Assembly: GCA_030847615.1 (NCBI GenBank)
Contig: JAUMIR010000001.1
Location: 158,569,001-158,633,000, forward strand
Direction: 5' to 3'
Source: Gambelia wislizenii
Lineage: Eukaryota > Chordata > Lepidosauria > Squamata > Crotaphytidae
Length of the DNA stretch: 64,000 bases
The position numbers and the translations under genes were made by a program. The notes under the pieces are model-generated. The model was not told the DNA's origin. It searched no databases and saw nothing but the letters and a program-made list of their open reading frames with translations. Shown piece after piece: positions 33,230-44,029 of this stretch (the stretch's first letter is position 1; the number at the start of each line of letters is the position of its first letter).

Positions 33230-33344
33230 TAATCTGCACATCCTGTATGGTGAATAGGTTAGGTTACATTGACCTGAGATAAACATATGGGGGCCCCAAA
33301 ATAAAGCATTGCAGGAGCCCCCAAAATTCCTTAAACCGGCCCTG

Positions 33345-35307
33345 TAATACAGTACAGTTGGTCAAACACTAATTACTGATAAAGCCTCCATCCTGAACCG
33401 ATGGGCTGAAAATTTTCAAAGTCTCTTTAGTGCCAACCGAGTACTCCAAGGCTTAGCTATCCAACATATGATACAAATACCGATGCAAAATGAATTGGAC
33501 ATAGCTCCCACTTTGGAAGAGACCCTTAAGGCCATACAGCAGATGAAAAATGGCAAGGCAGCTGGGATTGATGGAATCCCACCTGAAGTTTGGAAACACG
33601 GAGGTCATGTACTTCATGATAAATTCCACGAACTCCTTGTGAATTCCTGGGAAAAAGGGGAACTGCCATCAGATCTCCGAGATGTAGTCATCATCACCCT
33701 GTACAAGAAAAAGAAGCAAAATCCGATTTCTCAAACTATCGAGGCATAACACTGCTTTCTATTGCTGGAAAAATCCTTGCAACGATACTCCTGAACAGAT
33801 TAGTTCCTGCTATTGCAGAAGAACTTCTTCCTGAAAGCCAATGTGGCTTCAGAGCCAATAGGAGTACTACAGATATGGTATTTGCCCTTAGACAATTGCA
33901 AGAGAAATGTAGAGAGCAGAACAGGGGTCTCTATGTAACATTTGTTGACCTTACCAAAGCCTTCAACACTGTGAATAGAAAAGGTCTGTGGCAGATCCTG
34001 GAAAGCATAGGATGTCCCCCCAAATTCCTTAAAATGATTATCTTGCTACATGAGGGCCATCACAGGCAAGTCAGATATGGCAATGCTTTTTCAGAGCCCT
34101 TTCTAATAACTAATGGAGTGAAGCAAGGTGGTGTTCTTGCTCCAACATTATTTACAATCATCTTCAGCATGATGCTCCAAAGGGCTATGGCAGAGCTTGA
34201 AGAAGATGGCATCTACATACCTTACCGTACTGATGGTAGCTTGTTTAACTTAAGCCGCTTGAGGGCTTGCACTAAGACTCTAACCTATCTAGTCCATGAG
34301 CTGCTCTTCGCTGATGATGCTGCCCTTGTTGCCCACACAGAAGCAGCTCTGCAGTGCCTAACATCCTGCTTCACAATAGCTGCAGAGCTGTTTGGGCTGG
34401 AAGTCAACGTGAAGAAAATGGAGGTTCTTTACCAGCTTGCACCACAGGATGAACACCACCATCCCCACATTGCCGTCGGCAACTCTGTGCTTAAATCCGT
34501 TCAGCAGTTCACCTACCCGGGAAGCATCTTCTCCTCAGATGCCAAGATTGACAAAGAGATCGATCACAGATTAGCAAAGGCATAGAGCGCATTTGGAAGA
34601 CTTTACAAAAGAGTCTGGAGTAATAAACACCTGAGGCAAAGCACAAAAATCAGTGTGTATAGAGCCATTTTACTGTCTATTCTCCTTTATGGGTCTGAAA
34701 CATGGGTTACCTATCACCAACACTTACGACTCCTCGAACGCTTTTATCAGTGCTGTATACGTACAATCCTAAATATACACTGGATTGACTATTTGACGAA
34801 TGTTGCTGTCCTTGAGCAAGCAGGGATCACCAGCATTGAGGCCATGATATTGAGGACACAGCTGCACTGGGCAGGGCACGTTTCTAGGATGGAGGACCAT
34901 TGCCTTCCAAAAATAGTACTCTACATTGAACTTGCCACAGGTCAGCATAAGAGGGGCTCTCCAAAAAAGCAACACAAGGGCTCCCTGAAACAAAATCTCA
35001 GGGTAAGCCAAATTGATCACCAACAATGGTCTGCCCTGGCCTCACATTGGGAGGCATGGAGGTGCACTATCCACAATGCTGCAGCCTTATTTGAGAACTC
35101 ATGCGGAATAAGTCTTGAAGAGAAACAACGCAGAAAGAATCACAACCCAGAAACATCATCCAAGGAGACCTTCTGCTGTGTTTTCTGCAACCGGACTTGT
35201 TTATCTCGGATTGGCCTTTTTAGTCATCAGTGCACTTGCAGAAAGCGCGGCATGAGTCCTTCCTGAATTTTTGTTTGCGAAGAAAAGCCAGAGAGAGAGA
35301 GAGAGAG
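33345..35307 (+). mobile_element. Zinc-finger LINE copy 1, 3' half
   Basis: It continues the interrupted copy: the RT domain with NGKAAGIDGIPPEVWKHGG, FVDLTKAFNTVNRKGLW (motif A), NGVKQGGVLAPTLFTIIF (usual C replaced by G) and LLFADDAALVAHTEA (catalytic FADD). The C-terminal domain follows, with YGSETWVTYHQHLRLLERFY, RWAGH-like HWAGHVSRMEDH and the finger CCVFCNRTCLSRIGLFSHQC. Defects: a 1-base loss near 33715 and a TAT-to-TAG type stop at 34584. It ends with the short 3' UTR and a (GA)n tail to 35307. Confidence 0.88.
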
Positions 35308-37300
35308 AGAAATTATAGAAACAGTAATTTTAAGCATCTATCAAAAGTGAAATGTAATGTCAATTACCTTACCTGAAAGGACTGGAAATCATATAGGAAG
35401 TCAATTAAGAAGAGAAGACGTAAGTTTAAAGGTACATATTCAGGAATGTGTAAGTTTTATAGAAGGAAAATGATGCGATATAAATCAACGAAACATGATA
35501 TGGGGTCTATTTTGATGTAAGATGACATGCTAGCAAGATGAATGTGATCAATATTTGATTGTAATTATAATTTTTTTAAAAGAAAAATAATTAATACAAA
35601 AATTGTCAGGCACTGAACAGCTGTATGAGGGGGGAAAGCCTATTATTTTAAGGCAAATGTTGGAACAACAAGCCCTCAAGCTGACCAGTTGCACTACTAA
35701 ACTGGTATGTATGAATTCCAGATTCTGCATAATGATGTCAGATACCTTGAATCTGGGAGACATATAAACCATAATTGTTAAACAGAAAACTGGCCATTGA
35801 ATTATGGTAACTCCAGGAGCATTAGCTTTGTTTATGAAGTTCTTGCCATTGGGACTACTTTACATGTCTTCAGGCCACCAAAGTAAATGCTGCTATTTGG
35901 TAGATTTATAGAGCACGTTTTTCCTCCAAGGAGTCTAATCTTTTCCTATAGTCAGCTAGTTAATAATATAAGCTTTGCATTGCATTTGACTTCACATCTG
36001 GAATCTGATTCCACACGTAAAGCTAGTAACCTCAAGTGTAATGTTACCCAGAGCATGATGTTCTTGTTTTGGTGATTTTTACAGTGGCCAAACATACCGT
36101 AAGTAGAAATATTTCTTGTTGAACATGATTTTCTGGATAGAAAACTGCAAACGAACTCCACAAAATATGGCAGTGCTGCAAATTTATTCCATATTGTGAA
36201 ACTGTTAAATGAATAGGTGGTCTTGACAGGCAGTTTTTCCTGCTGTCCTTAATAAAACAAGTTTGAGGTGTTGCGATCTACACATTTTCTTATTTAGAAC
36301 ACAACATGTTTTATGGTACCTTGGGAAAAATTCCCTCAGATACTGGATTTATTTTCATGGGCTAGGACTCCACAACTCCCCTTTGCATGTTGCCAGTGAC
36401 AACAGTCTTATCTACCCCCGCCCAACTTTCAGGCAGCCTGTCATTTTTCCAGGTAATCTGTAAATTGAAGAAAATGTGTAAAACCAATAAGGCCTATTTT
36501 TTTCCTATCTTTTTGACCTCCGTTGGGGCTTTTGCAAAGCCAGTAAGATGCCAAGAGTATCCCTTCCATCCCTACTATCCTGGCATGTACTGACAACTCA
36601 GAGAAAGAGAGGAGTTGGTTGCAACCACAATACAGAGCTGTCTATTAAATTCAGCCCAGATTTGTGGATTCATGCCTGGGACTTTCACTAAAGAAATGCT
36701 CATTTGGATTAAAGCCTTAATAACACTTTGGACTTAATTTTTAGTGATAGCTAGACACAGGTGTTCTTTTAGTTTCTGGTGGCAGGCAGGAATTAAGAAC
36801 TTGCTTTATTCATGTTTTGGATCGTTGCCTAATAAAAAGCAGAGGTTCTTTGATCCATTGCACCATTAGGCAGGGTAGGCAGGTCAAAATAATAATCTCT
36901 CTATGATAATCTATTAGGGATTAATTTAACCAGTTGAATTTCAAAAATGTCTGGAGATCTTATTCCTTGTTCTCTACTATGCTAGTAATTTTGTTTAGTA
37001 CATCATCATCTTCATCTTCTTCATCATCATCATCTTCCTAGCATATAAGAACTGTAAGCTTTGCCCAGGATACCTTGCTAAATATCCATAGGTCATCTTG
37101 TATGGTCTCTTATGGAATCAAATCTGGTTTTCTTAATGGTGGGCTCCTAGTGGCAGAATTCCCTTTGGATTAAGGCCTGTCTGAGTTCAGACTTTCAGAT
37201 CTCTTGAAAACAGAGCAAATTCTTTTTCAAGCAGGCATCTCACAGTAACACTAGATATCTAGGACACTGTGTGCCTGGAATTAGTTGTTGAATGCCTAGG
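35308..37300. other. Intron 1 stretch, possible L1 3' UTR then unrecognised
   Basis: 35308-35590 is AT-rich and may be the remainder of the L1 interrupted at 29.7 kb, since L1-type 3' UTR sequence would be expected there. I cannot confirm this. From 35.6 to 37.3 kb nothing is recognised apart from a CAT/CTT-rich patch at about 37004-37038. Confidence 0.35.
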
Positions 37301-37304
37301 CTTC

Positions 37305-37532
37305 AAGTTGTTTCTTACTTAGGACAACCCTAAGACCAACCCGGGCTTTTTTTTTTTTTGGGGTGGGGGAGATTTATTTAGAAGAAGGTTGTCTTTGCTT
37401 TTCTCTAAGACTGAGAGAGAGTGACTTATCCAAGGTCACCAGTGGGTTTCCATGGCTGAACATGGATTTCAACTCTGGTCTCCTGGAGTTCTAGTCCAAC
37501 ACTCAAACCGCTACACCACACTGGCTCTTGTG
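37305..37532 (-). mobile_element. Sauria SINE
   Basis: The complement shows the head (CCAACACTCAAACCGCTACA, 'ccacactggctc') and body (AGACTGAGAGAGAGTGACTT, 'aaggtcacc.agtgggtttccatggc'). A T-run replaces part of the 'ccccatg' segment near 37350. Confidence 0.8.
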
Positions 37533-37683
37533 TCAGGAATATTAAGCTGTAATTCATCTGCTTTTTAAAATATTGAATATTTAAAATATTGAATACTTAA
37601 ATCTGGTTTTAAGATGTCTTAGATTCTTTAGGTGATGGTAGTGAAACTGAATGATACACATGAAGTATATTCTGCCCTTCACT
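37533..37683. other. Short flank between SINE and LINE copy 2
   Basis: Contains two 'aaaatattgaat' units. Nothing else. Confidence 0.4.
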
Positions 37684-38491
37684 ACTTATTGATCCTCTCC
37701 ATTGACGCCCCCTTGTCGTGGGAGAGAGGCTTGCGTACCCTAATGATGTTTTGAGCTATCCTGGCGGTGGCATAATAGCCACTGGTAGGGTCTCCCATGC
37801 CAGACAGGTCAAAACCGAAGGGTCTGACAAAGAGCGTCAAAGGGCAGGACGGGCTCTCTAGCCTTGTGGCAACCGTCCTAGGAGAAGGAAAACTCCAATC
37901 CCAAACCCGGGAAGATGGTGCTCGTCCAACCCTGTAAGGTCAACCATCTAAGAGAAGGAAACTCTAATCAAACCTACGGCCCGAGGACCTCACTGCCACG
38001 TCCATGCTTGCAAGGCCACGGCAGATGAATCTCTGGTTTAAAGGGTGAGGCCAGTTCTGTGCACGCTGCGCCCCACCAGAAAAATCCATTGCACAGGCTC
38101 GAAGGACAAATCCATTTCCAAAAAAGCCCTGTAGCGACTGGCGAGGGATGAAACCGGCAGGTGTAAAGATGCACTGGAAGCCGCAGCCCCAACCCTGCAT
38201 GCAGGCGGTTCAGGACATTGGTCGCTCAAGCCTGACCCGGGAGATGACAGTCTTGTTCGGCAGCATTCTGAACGACCAAGTAGCCTTTTTTAAGGAGAGC
38301 ACTGCTTGCTCCATATGGAGAGGGGCCTAGAAAAGGTGGCCTAAAGAAAGCTCATCCCCAACTACCTGGTTGGCTAGCCGCGGCCAACGGGAATCTTCTG
38401 ATGCGGTCAAACCAAGGCAAAGAAACAAAGGCACACACTGGCCTCCAAAGGTGTAAATAAACTGACACTTGCATGCTGGAACATCAGAACC

Positions 38492-41400
38492 ATGCAAGAC
38501 TCTGAAGATAGTGGACGGCCTGAGCGTCGTTCTGCCCTAATAGCCCTTGAACTATCACGGCTTAATATTGACATCGCTGCTCTTAGTGTAGTTCGCTTCC
38601 ATGAGGAAGGCAGCCTTAAAGAACATGGCGCCGGCTACACACTTTACTGGTCTGGCAAACCCAAAACCGAAAAACACCTGTCAGGAGTAGGCTTTATGAT
38701 TAAAAACTCCATTGCCTCCAAACTCGAAACCTTGCCAACAGGACACTCTGATCGTATTATTTCCTTACGCCTCCCACATGTTGTTCTCTTTAGTATATAT
38801 GCCTCAAATATGCAAGCCGACCCTGTAGAGAAAGACAAATTCTACACAGACCTATGCCAACTCATACAAAAAGTCCCTGTAGAAGATAAAATTATTATCC
38901 TTGGTGACTTCAATGCCAGAGTAGGAAAGAACTCCGAAGCCTGGAAAGGTGTCTTAGGCAAGCATGGTGTTGGAAATTGCAATGATAACGGACGCCTCCT
39001 GCTAGAGTTCTGTGCAGAACAACAGCTGACTATTACAAACACAATCTTTCAGCAGAAAGATAGCTTGAAGACAACCTGGATGCATCCCCGATCCAAACAT
39101 TGGCACCTCATTGACTACGTTCTAGTCCGTCAGAGAGACATTCGTGATGTCCGTCATACACGAGTGATGCCCAGTGCAGAATGCCAAACAGATCATTGCC
39201 TTGTCAGATGTAAACTAAATCTTCATCTTAAGTTCAAACCTAAGAGGGGTGGCATCTTAAAGAAGAGACTCCAAGTCAACAATCTTCAACAAGCTACCAT
39301 GAGAGACAACTTCCAGGCAAATCTACAAACGAAACTTGAAGACCATCCTACAGATCCTTCTCCTACAGTGCTTTGGCAACATATCAAAAACAGTATCCTC
39401 CAGTCTGCAGAAGAATCCCTTGGCTTCTCCCACAAGAAAAATCAAGACTGGTTTGATGAAAACAACCAAGAGATCCAGGAGCTGTTGGCAAGGAAGAGAG
39501 CTGCTCACCAGGCATACCTCGCCCAGCCAACCTGTCATGTAAGAAAAGCAGCTTTCCGCCTCACATGTAGCAAACTACAACAAAAACTCCGAGACATGCA
39601 GAACAAGTGGTGGATCAATATAGCAGAAAAGACACAATGCTGTGCAGATCTGGGTGATCATAGAGGATTTTATGAAGCTCTTAAAGCAGTGTTTGGACCT
39701 ACTTATCAGGTCCAAAGCCCCTTATACAGTACAGATGGTCAAACATTAATTACTGATAAAGCCTCCATCCTAAATCGTTGGGCTGAACATTTTCAAAGTC
39801 TCTTTAGCGCCAGCCGAGTAGTCCAAGCCTCAGCTATCCAATATATGATACAAAAACCAATGAAAACTGAATTGGACATAGCTCCGACTTTGGAAGAGAC
39901 CCTTAAGGCCATACAGCAGATGAAAAACGGCAAGGCAGCTGGGATTGATGGAATCCCACCTGAAGTTTGGAAACACGGAGTTCATGCATTCCACGAAAAA
40001 TTCCACGAATTCCTTGTGAATTGCTGGGAAAAAGGGGAACTGCCATCAGACCTCCGAGATGCAGTCATCATCACCCTGTACAAGAAAAAAGGAGCAAAAT
40101 CCGATTGCTCAAACTATCGAGGCATAACACTGCTCTCTATTGCTGGAAAAATCCTTGCAAGGATACTCCTGAACAGGTTAGTTCCTGCTATTGCAGAAGA
40201 ACTTCTCCCTGAAAGCCAATGTGGCTTCAGAGCCAATAGGAGCACTACAGACATGGTATTTGCCCTTAGGCAACTGCAAGAAAAATGTAGGGAGCAGAAC
40301 AAGGGTCTCTATGTAACATTTGTCGACCTCACCAAAGCCTTTGACACTGTAAGTAGAAAAGGTCTGTGGCAGATCCTGGAAAGACTAGGATGTCCCCCCA
40401 AATTCCTTAAAATGATTATCTTGCTACACGAGGGCCAGCGTGGTCAAGTCAGATATGGCGATGCTCTTTCAGAGCCCTTTCTAATAACTAATGGAGTGAA
40501 GCAAGGTTGTGTTCTTGCACCAACTTTATTTACAATCTTCTTTAGCACGATGCTCCAAAGGGCTATGGCAGAGCTTGAAGAAGATGACGGCATCTATATA
40601 CGCTACCGTACTGATGGTAGCTTGTTTAACTTAAGCCGTCTGAGGGCTCACACTAAGACTCTAAACTATCTAGTCCGTGAGCTGCTCTTCGCCGATGATG
40701 CTGCCCTTGTTGCCCACACAGAAGCAGCTCTGCAGCGCGCCTAACATCCTGCTTTGCAACAGCTGCAGAGCTGTTTGGGCTAGACGTCAACCTGAAGAAA
40801 ACAGAAGTTCTTTACCAGCCTGCACCACAGGACGAACACCACCATCCCCACATTGCCGTCGGCAAATCAGTGCTCAAGTCCGTTCAGCAGTTCACCTACC
40901 TGGGAAGCATCATCTCCTCAGATGCCAAGATTGACAAAGAGATCGATCACAGATTAGCAAAGGCATATAGTGCATTTGGAAGACTTCACAAAAGAGTCTG
41001 GAGCAATAAACACCTGAGGCAAAGCACAAAAATCTGTGTATAGAGCCATCGTACTGTCTATCCTCCTTTATGGATCTGAAACATGGGTCACCTATCGCCA
41101 CCACCTACGACTCCTCGAGCGCTTTCATCAGCGCTGTCTACGCACAATCCTAAATATACACTGGACTGACTATGTGACGAATGTTGCTGTCCTTGAGCAA
41201 GCAGGGATCACCAGCATTGAGGCCATGATATTGAGAACACAGCTGCGCTGGGCAGGGCACGTTTCTAGGATGGAGGACCATCGCCTCCCAAAAATACTCC
41301 TCTACGGTGAACTCACCACGGGTCAGCGTAAGAGGGGCGCTCCAAAAAAGCGATACAAAGACTCCCTGAAACAACATCTCAGGCTTGGCCAAATTGATCA

Positions 41401-41650
41401 TCAACAGTGGTCCGCCCTGGCCTCACATCGGGAGGCATGGAGACGCACTATCCACAATGCTGCAGCCTTATTTGAGAACTCACGACGAACAAGTCTTGAA
41501 GAGAAACGACAACGCAGAAAGAATCACAACCCAAAAACATCACCCAAGGAGACCTTCTGCTGTGCTTTTTGCAACCGGACTTGTTTATCTCGGATTGGCC
41601 TTTTTAGTCATCAGCGCGCTTGCAGAAAGCGCGGGATGAGTCCTTCCTGA
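38492..41650 (+). pseudogene. Endonuclease-reverse transcriptase ORF of LINE copy 2
   Basis: The main frame, 750 codons from 38492, continues the upstream frame with LTLACWNIRT (endonuclease start). A 2-base gain near 38440 separates it from the N-terminus seen in copy 3. Endonuclease motifs: IIILGDFNARVGK, TTWMHPRSKHWHLIDYV and ECQTDHCLVRC. The expected catalytic Glu (ALSE in the family) is Val here: ALSVVRFHEE. RT motifs: FVDLTKAFDTVSRKGLW, GVKQGCVLAPTLFTIFF and LLFADDAALVAH. A 2-base gain at about 40738 and a 2-base loss at about 41034 shift only the stretch between them. The frame from 41036 resumes with YGSETWVTYRHHLRLLERF and ends in a C-x2-C-x12-H-x4-C finger (CAFCNRTCLSRIGLFSHQRA). 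Confidence 0.88.
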
Positions 41651-41688
41651 ATCTTCATTTGCGAAGAAAAGCCAGAGAGAGAGAGAGA

Positions 41689-42019
41689 GGAGATTTTCAG
41701 ACACGGAAAAATCGTCCCTTGCCGCGCGAGCAGCCTCCCGAAACTGCTGCGCGGCAAGGGTATTTTTTGGACGACGCTGTGCCTCTTGCGAAGCCGTCCG
41801 TGTCACTTCCGTGAAGCTTGGGACGGCTCCGCGTCATATTTCAATCACGGAGGCTGCCCGTGCTTGAAATATGGCGCGGAGCCGTCCCAAGCTTCACGGA
41901 AGTGACACGGACGGCTTCGCAAGAGGCACAGCGTCGTCCGAAAAATACCCTTGCCGCGCAGCAGTTTCGGGAGGCTGCTCGCGCGGCAAGGGACGATTTT
42001 TCCGTGTCTGAAAATCTCC
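41689..42019. mobile_element. 331-bp palindromic MITE, Harbinger-like
   Basis: Almost the whole element is one inverted repeat. It starts GGAGATTTTCAGACACGG and ends with the exact complement. Both arms carry 'cttgccgcgcgagcagcctcccgaaactgctgcgcggcaagg'-type GC-rich blocks and 'cttccgtgaagcttgggacgg'. The centre is near AATCACGGAGGCTGCCCGTG. It inserted in the (GA)n tail of LINE copy 2; AGA flanks both ends, though the microsatellite makes the duplication ambiguous. Confidence 0.88.
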
Positions 42020-42049
42020 AGAGACTTATTGATGAAATAAGAGAGGCAT

Positions 42050-42345
42050 TAAAATGTGGCATGCAAATATCGCAGTGGTTAAATGCCAGTACTGCAAGCC
42101 ACCACGTCACAAGTTCGATTCCAGCCGGCTCCAAGGTTCACTCAGCCTTCCATCCTTTCGTAGGTCAGTAAATTGAGTACCCAGCTTGTGGGGGGCAATT
42201 AGCTAACACACATTGGAAACTATTTAATGCAGTGTAGATGTGTAAATAGCTATTTCTTAAAACAATTTGTAAGCCGCTCTGATAGCCTTGTGGCTGAAGA
42301 GCGGGGTATAAATAAATAAATAAATAAATAAAAATAAAGTAGTTT
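42050..42345 (+). mobile_element. tRNA-derived SINE with (TAAA)n tail, full length
   Basis: The head contains an A-box-like CAGTGGTTAAATGCCAGTAC and a B-box-like ACAAGTTCGATTCCAGCCGG. The body is shared with the 12.5-kb fragment. The end is GCGGGGTATAAATAAATAAA, resembling the L2 LINE end, so L2 machinery may mobilise it. It follows the TSD of LINE copy 2 after a short gap. Confidence 0.75.
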
Positions 42346-42568
42346 TCCATTTGCTTGTAACAATTTTATTTTGATGGGTCCCTCTCTCCTTCCTTCCCTA
42401 TTATTCTTCACTCACAGCAAATAAATGTAAACAATGTAGTTGCATGATTGAAAATTCTGAGTTTTGAATGGTAAGTAGAGCCTAGTCCTAGACAGACTGT
42501 AGTATGGTAATAGTGAAGCAGACTCTGGGGAACCAGGCTGGCATTCTCCAGTCTTGACAAAGACTGAG

Positions 42569-43186
42569 GTCCTGTCTACACGATGGGGAAAAACTCTGTT
42601 TGGGGGGTAAAAAATCCAAAAAGGCAGCCGTTCGTATGTGTACGATCTGCCTACACAATTTTTTATCCCCCCAAACTCCGTATGACCCCCCTTGCCCAGC
42701 TGTCTGGAGTGAGCGATCCAAGCGGCGGTTTTAAATCTCCCGCTGCTTTTTTATTATTATTTTAAAATGTGCTAGTTTTGCGGACAGTCAGTTTTCCCTA
42801 TTTACAATGTAAAATTAAAATGAATAAATGTAAAAAAATCTCCATTTCATGGACTTACCAGACTCTTGCTTAGCTGGGAATCCAACATGGCATCTGCTCC
42901 CAATTCCCCTCTTTGCTAGCCCCGCACACTGTGCTCAGCCAGCCAATCAGATTACACTGCCTGTTCGTATATGTACGAACGGGGTGTATAGACCATCGAC
43001 AATACAAACAGCTGTACGGATTTTAGCTTGAGATTCGCTAATCCTCCCGAATGCCAAATCCACATAGTTTATGGGGGATTTGCTAGCCCCCCTTCCAAAA
43101 GACACGTATGCATCTGAACGGCCATGTGTACACATAATTGATCTTCCAAGTGCCGTACGTATTTTTTTTTACCATGTAGACGGCCC
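42569..43186 (+). mobile_element. 618-bp non-autonomous TIR DNA element
   Basis: The left end GTCCTGTCTACACGATGGGG and the right end (complement GGGCCGTCTACATGGTAAAA) are imperfect inverted repeats. CTGAG lies on both sides (42564-42568, 43187-43191). Internal inverted pieces include 'cagccgttcgtatgtgtacga' and 'gttcgtatatgtacgaac'. Other copies are at 17.5-17.95 kb and 25.1 kb. No transposase. Confidence 0.68.
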
Positions 43187-43498
43187 CTGAGTCACTCAAT
43201 AATTGGGGTGCATGGATTGTGTCAATCACATTAATTTCCTTTCTGGCTTGCTCATTTCAGAGTTTTGGGGTCCTAAGACGTGACACCCTCAGTGGTGGCC
43301 CCTAACCTGGAAGAAGCTGTATAGGGCACAGAAAATTCTGCTAAACTGAATCTGACCTTCATAGACATTCTGTTTATCCAAACACATTTCACAGATGCAG
43401 TAAAAATGGAACATTCATATAATGTCTTTGTGGCATCACTTTAAGGATTATAATCACATCTGGGTTTATTATTCTGCAGCATTTTTATCAAATATATT

Positions 43499-43560
43499 TA
43501 CAGTGGGTCCTTGGTTCCAGGATCCCCCATGGATACAAAAAAATGCTCAAGTTGCTGTTT
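43499..43560 (+). mobile_element. Left end of a Tigger-like MITE
   Basis: TA then CAGTGGGTCCTTGGTTCCAG and CCCCATGGATAC matches the left side of the family. No right end is found, so it is a fragment. Confidence 0.55.
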
Positions 43561-43741
43561 AATTTCCCCCCTCTTTTCTCCTTGTACCATTCTGATGGAA
43601 GTTTCCCTTCCAATTAAGATAGGAATTGCAAAGGGGAATGGTGACTAATCTGGATTAGTGCCATGGGAGGGCAAGGATTAAAGCTCACCTCTCCCTAAAC
43701 CCACCCCCAACTAAGCTCTCAGTTTAAATTGCTCCCCTGTA

Positions 43742-43993
43742 CAGTAGGACCCTGCATCTGCTGGGGATTGGTTCTGGGGTGTGTGTGGATACCAAAAACC
43801 ATGGATAATAGTGAACACCATTGAAAATAATGGGACTTCCAGTTTAAAATACCATAGAGTTGCCTTGGAGGACCTAGAAAATGGCTAGAGATGACACATT
43901 TTCTAGGAAGACTCTATGGTAGGTGTGCTGTTTAGTGTTCTGTGGATAATTGAATTAGTGGATAATGAATCAGTGGAAACGGGCATCCTACTG
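43742..43993. mobile_element. Pogo/Tigger-like MITE
   Basis: 252 bp with ends CAGTAGGACCCTGC and the complement of 'gggcatcctactg', flanked by TA on both sides (43740-43741, 43994-43995). The interior matches the 33.0-kb copy closely. Confidence 0.82.
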
Positions 43994-44029
43994 TACCTGC
44001 TGCTTAGAAAATAAAACATTGGCCTTAAT

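Larger units (their letters stand above)
30863..33344. mobile_element. 2.48-kb TIR element inserted in LINE copy 1, itself nested
   Basis: Termini CAGGGCCGGTTTAA and TTAAACCGGCCCTG are perfect inverted repeats. The flanks are TTATACAGT (30854-30862) and TAATACAGT (33345-33353). The empty site in LINE copy 2 (39722 region) has TTATACAGT once, so this is an 8-9-bp target duplication, closest to hAT. Its own core is small: 'ggcaggggcccccaaggtcaagg' on the left and 'gcaggagcccccaaaattcc' on the right. Most of the interior consists of later insertions: SINE, hAT MITE, CR1 and a Tigger-like MITE. No transposase ORF is seen. Confidence 0.82.
37694..42023 (+). mobile_element. Zinc-finger LINE copy 2, near full length, with TSD
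   Basis: The 5' end CCTCTCCATTGACGCCCCC is shared with copy 3 (reverse complement ending at 49321), so it is the true element start. The 5' UTR is about 37694-38460, the single ORF about 38460-41650, then a short 3' UTR and a (GA)n tail at about 41676-41688. A palindromic MITE (41689-42019) sits in the tail. Direct repeats ACTTATTGAT at 37684-37693 and 42024-42033 bracket LINE plus MITE, giving a 10-bp target duplication. Without the MITE the element is about 4.0 kb. The clade is not assigned; single-ORF AP-endonuclease architecture suggests an RTE- or Jockey-related lineage. Confidence 0.88.

Noticed and set aside
38492..41650. Domesticated 'craniofacial development protein 2-like' host gene
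   Set aside because: Bounded by a target-site duplication, present in several copies with the same ends, and carries frameshifts and a lost catalytic residue.
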